Assembly (NCBI GenBank): GCA_947177345.1
Contig: CAMWUB010000134.1
Location: 1-5,358, forward strand
Direction: 5' to 3'
DNA length: 5,358 bases
DNA from: an uncultured Ruminococcus sp.
GTDB taxonomy: Bacteria; Bacillota; Clostridia; Oscillospirales; Ruminococcaceae
Shown here: positions 4,370 through 5,358 of the stretch, one piece after another
Layout of the letters: each line of letters starts with the position of its first letter
Position numbering within the stretch: position 1 is the first letter of the stretch
Position numbers and translations under genes: made by a program
The notes under the pieces: model-generated
The model's database searches: none
What the model saw: only the letters and a program-made list of their open reading frames with translations
Told to the model about the DNA's origin: nothing

Positions 4370-5358
4370 ATGTTAATAAAGAACAGGTTAATAAGAGATA
4401 CAATATTGCTTACATTAATGCAGTTGTTTCTTGATACGGCATCACTACTGCTGAACGTCTTCATAACGAAGCAGTTAGGAGCGGAAGCAATCGGAATACT
4501 TACCCTTATGGGTTCGTTTTTAGGACTTGCCGGTATTTTGTCCAATGGTAACGCGTTTTTGTGTACCAGCAGACTGGTATCAGAAGAAATGGGTAAAACC
4601 AATTCAAATCCTGATAAGATTCTGACACACGGTATAAAACTATGTCTCATGCTTAGCGTAAGCGTATCGGTTATACTGTTTGTTTTCGCTGAACCTTTAA
4701 GTAATAAATTTTTCAGCGGTGCGAAAATGGAGACCGCTATAAAATTCATGCCGTTAGCGTTGATTTCCGGAGCTGTTTCAGCGTGTTTCAAAGGTTACTT
4801 CAACGCAAGCCGGAAAGCTTCTGTATCAGCGGTAGGGGATATTATCGAATTTATTATAAAATCACTGGTCATAATAGTAATGACGTTATCGGCAACAAAT
4901 CCGGACGAAAATTCAGTATGTCGTATAATGATTGCCGGAATAATAGCCGGTAATGTATTTTCGCTGTTTTATTGTCTGATAGTCTTTGCGAGGAATCACA
5001 CAAAATGTACCGGAAAGTGTTCCCTGAATTTCAGAAAATATATATCTTATGCGTTTCCGATAATGGCTGGAAGTATTCTGACATCTGCACTAAGCAGTAC
5101 GAATGATGCATTAATACCTATGTGTCTCAGACAGAGTGGCGATTCAGTAAACGAGGCTCTGAGCAGGTTCGGAATATTCGAGGCTATAGTTATTCCGACG
5201 TTATTTTTTCCGTCGGTGGTATTGTGTTCTATGTCGGGAATAATAGTAAGCGAATCGGCGAGGGCTTCGGCTTCCGGAAACATGGAGAGAATCCGGAGTT
5301 TAACGGAACGTCTGACAAGGTATACTATTATATTTGCGGTATTTGCCTCGGCTGTACT
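4370..5358 (+). CDS. MVF/MATE-fold oligosaccharide-lipid flippase, SpoVB-like (3' end missing)
   Basis: The frame is open from the ATG at 4370 to the window edge, 329 codons, so the gene is cut by the window and not broken. SpoVB-type proteins have about 500 residues, leaving roughly a third unseen. The product is very hydrophobic, with helices near 11-32, 41-62, 88-107, 124-140, 158-174, 184-206, 226-243, 268-292 and 316 onward. Family-like features are the RLVSEEMG segment (68-75), KGYFNASRKASVSAVGDIIE (141-160), the extracytoplasmic loop with ALIPMCLRQSGDS (247-259), and PTLFFPSVVLCSMSGIIVSE (276-295), matching the position of the SpoVB segment ending in a SEA-like motif. The family includes SpoVB, MurJ and Wzx, which move undecaprenyl-linked sugars across the membrane. 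The neighbouring lipid II genes fit, but the exact substrate cannot be told from this portion. A MATE drug exporter is less likely. The start is supported by GGGGGAAA 6 nt upstream, within a possible regulatory hairpin. Confidence 0.88.
   Translation, partial: MLIKNRLIRDTILLTLMQLFLDTASLLLNVFITKQLGAEAIGILTLMGSFLGLAGILSNGNAFLCTSRLVSEEMGKTNSNPDKILTHGIKLCLMLSVSVSVILFVFAEPLSNKFFSGAKMETAIKFMPLALISGAVSACFKGYFNASRKASVSAVGDIIEFIIKSLVIIVMTLSATNPDENSVCRIMIAGIIAGNVFSLFYCLIVFARNHTKCTGKCSLNFRKYISYAFPIMAGSILTSALSSTNDALIPMCLRQSGDSVNEALSRFGIFEAIVIPTLFFPSVVLCSMSGIIVSESARASASGNMERIRSLTERLTRYTIIFAVFASAV

Noticed and set aside
4301..4403. GATACAA at 4301-4307 and 4397-4403 as further operators matching the murT palindrome
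   Set aside because: Only half-sites are present, one lies inside a gene, and a 7-mer can recur by chance in AT-rich DNA.
4351..5283. Minus-strand open frames 4351-4791 and 5047-5283
   Set aside because: They are antisense to the flippase frame, which carries family motifs throughout; their translations are typical antisense Ser/Leu/Ile-rich shadows.

Overview
The window looks like chromosomal DNA of a low-GC Gram-positive bacterium of the class Clostridia, most likely a Ruminococcus- or Oscillospiraceae-like gut anaerobe. This rests on the roughly 40% GC content, heavy use of ATA and GGA codons, AGGAGG-type ribosome binding sites, near-consensus sigma-A promoters (TTGACA, 17 bp, TATAAT), and the MurT/GatD pair found in Firmicutes and Actinobacteria. 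The genus assignment is inference.

Layout from left to right. Positions 1-80 hold the terminator of uppP and, just beyond it, a perfect consensus promoter that fires leftward out of the window. uppP (81-938, minus) encodes undecaprenyl-diphosphatase and has its own consensus promoter. The 155-bp gap 939-1093 carries two divergent promoters, one for uppP and one for the operon murT-gatD (1094-3167, plus). A hairpin at 3166-3187 separates gatD from a convergent gene (3195-4169, minus) for an XRE-type helix-turn-helix regulator with about six membrane segments. The 200-bp gap 4170-4369 holds the regulator's promoter and the leader of a divergent gene (4370 to beyond the right edge, plus). That gene encodes an MVF/MATE-fold lipid-oligosaccharide flippase of the SpoVB type, of which 329 codons are present.

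How the genes fit together. UppP recycles the undecaprenyl carrier lipid, MurT-GatD amidates the D-glutamate of lipid II, and SpoVB/MurJ-type proteins move undecaprenyl-linked precursors across the membrane. Four of the five genes therefore deal, certainly or probably, with lipid-linked cell-wall precursors. The fifth is a membrane-anchored regulator whose targets are unknown. An 8-base motif, TCAACCGG, occurs only in the promoters of uppP and of the regulator, which hints at a regulatory link but does not prove one.

The coding genes are mostly recognisable families. The least explained elements are the regulator, with its duplicated two-helix membrane module; the shared promoter motif; a hairpin that would hide the flippase ribosome binding site; a perfect palindrome at the predicted murT transcription start; and a tetranucleotide bias (CCGG abundant, GGCC absent, GATC almost absent). 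I saw no tRNA, rRNA, CRISPR array, insertion sequence or attachment site.
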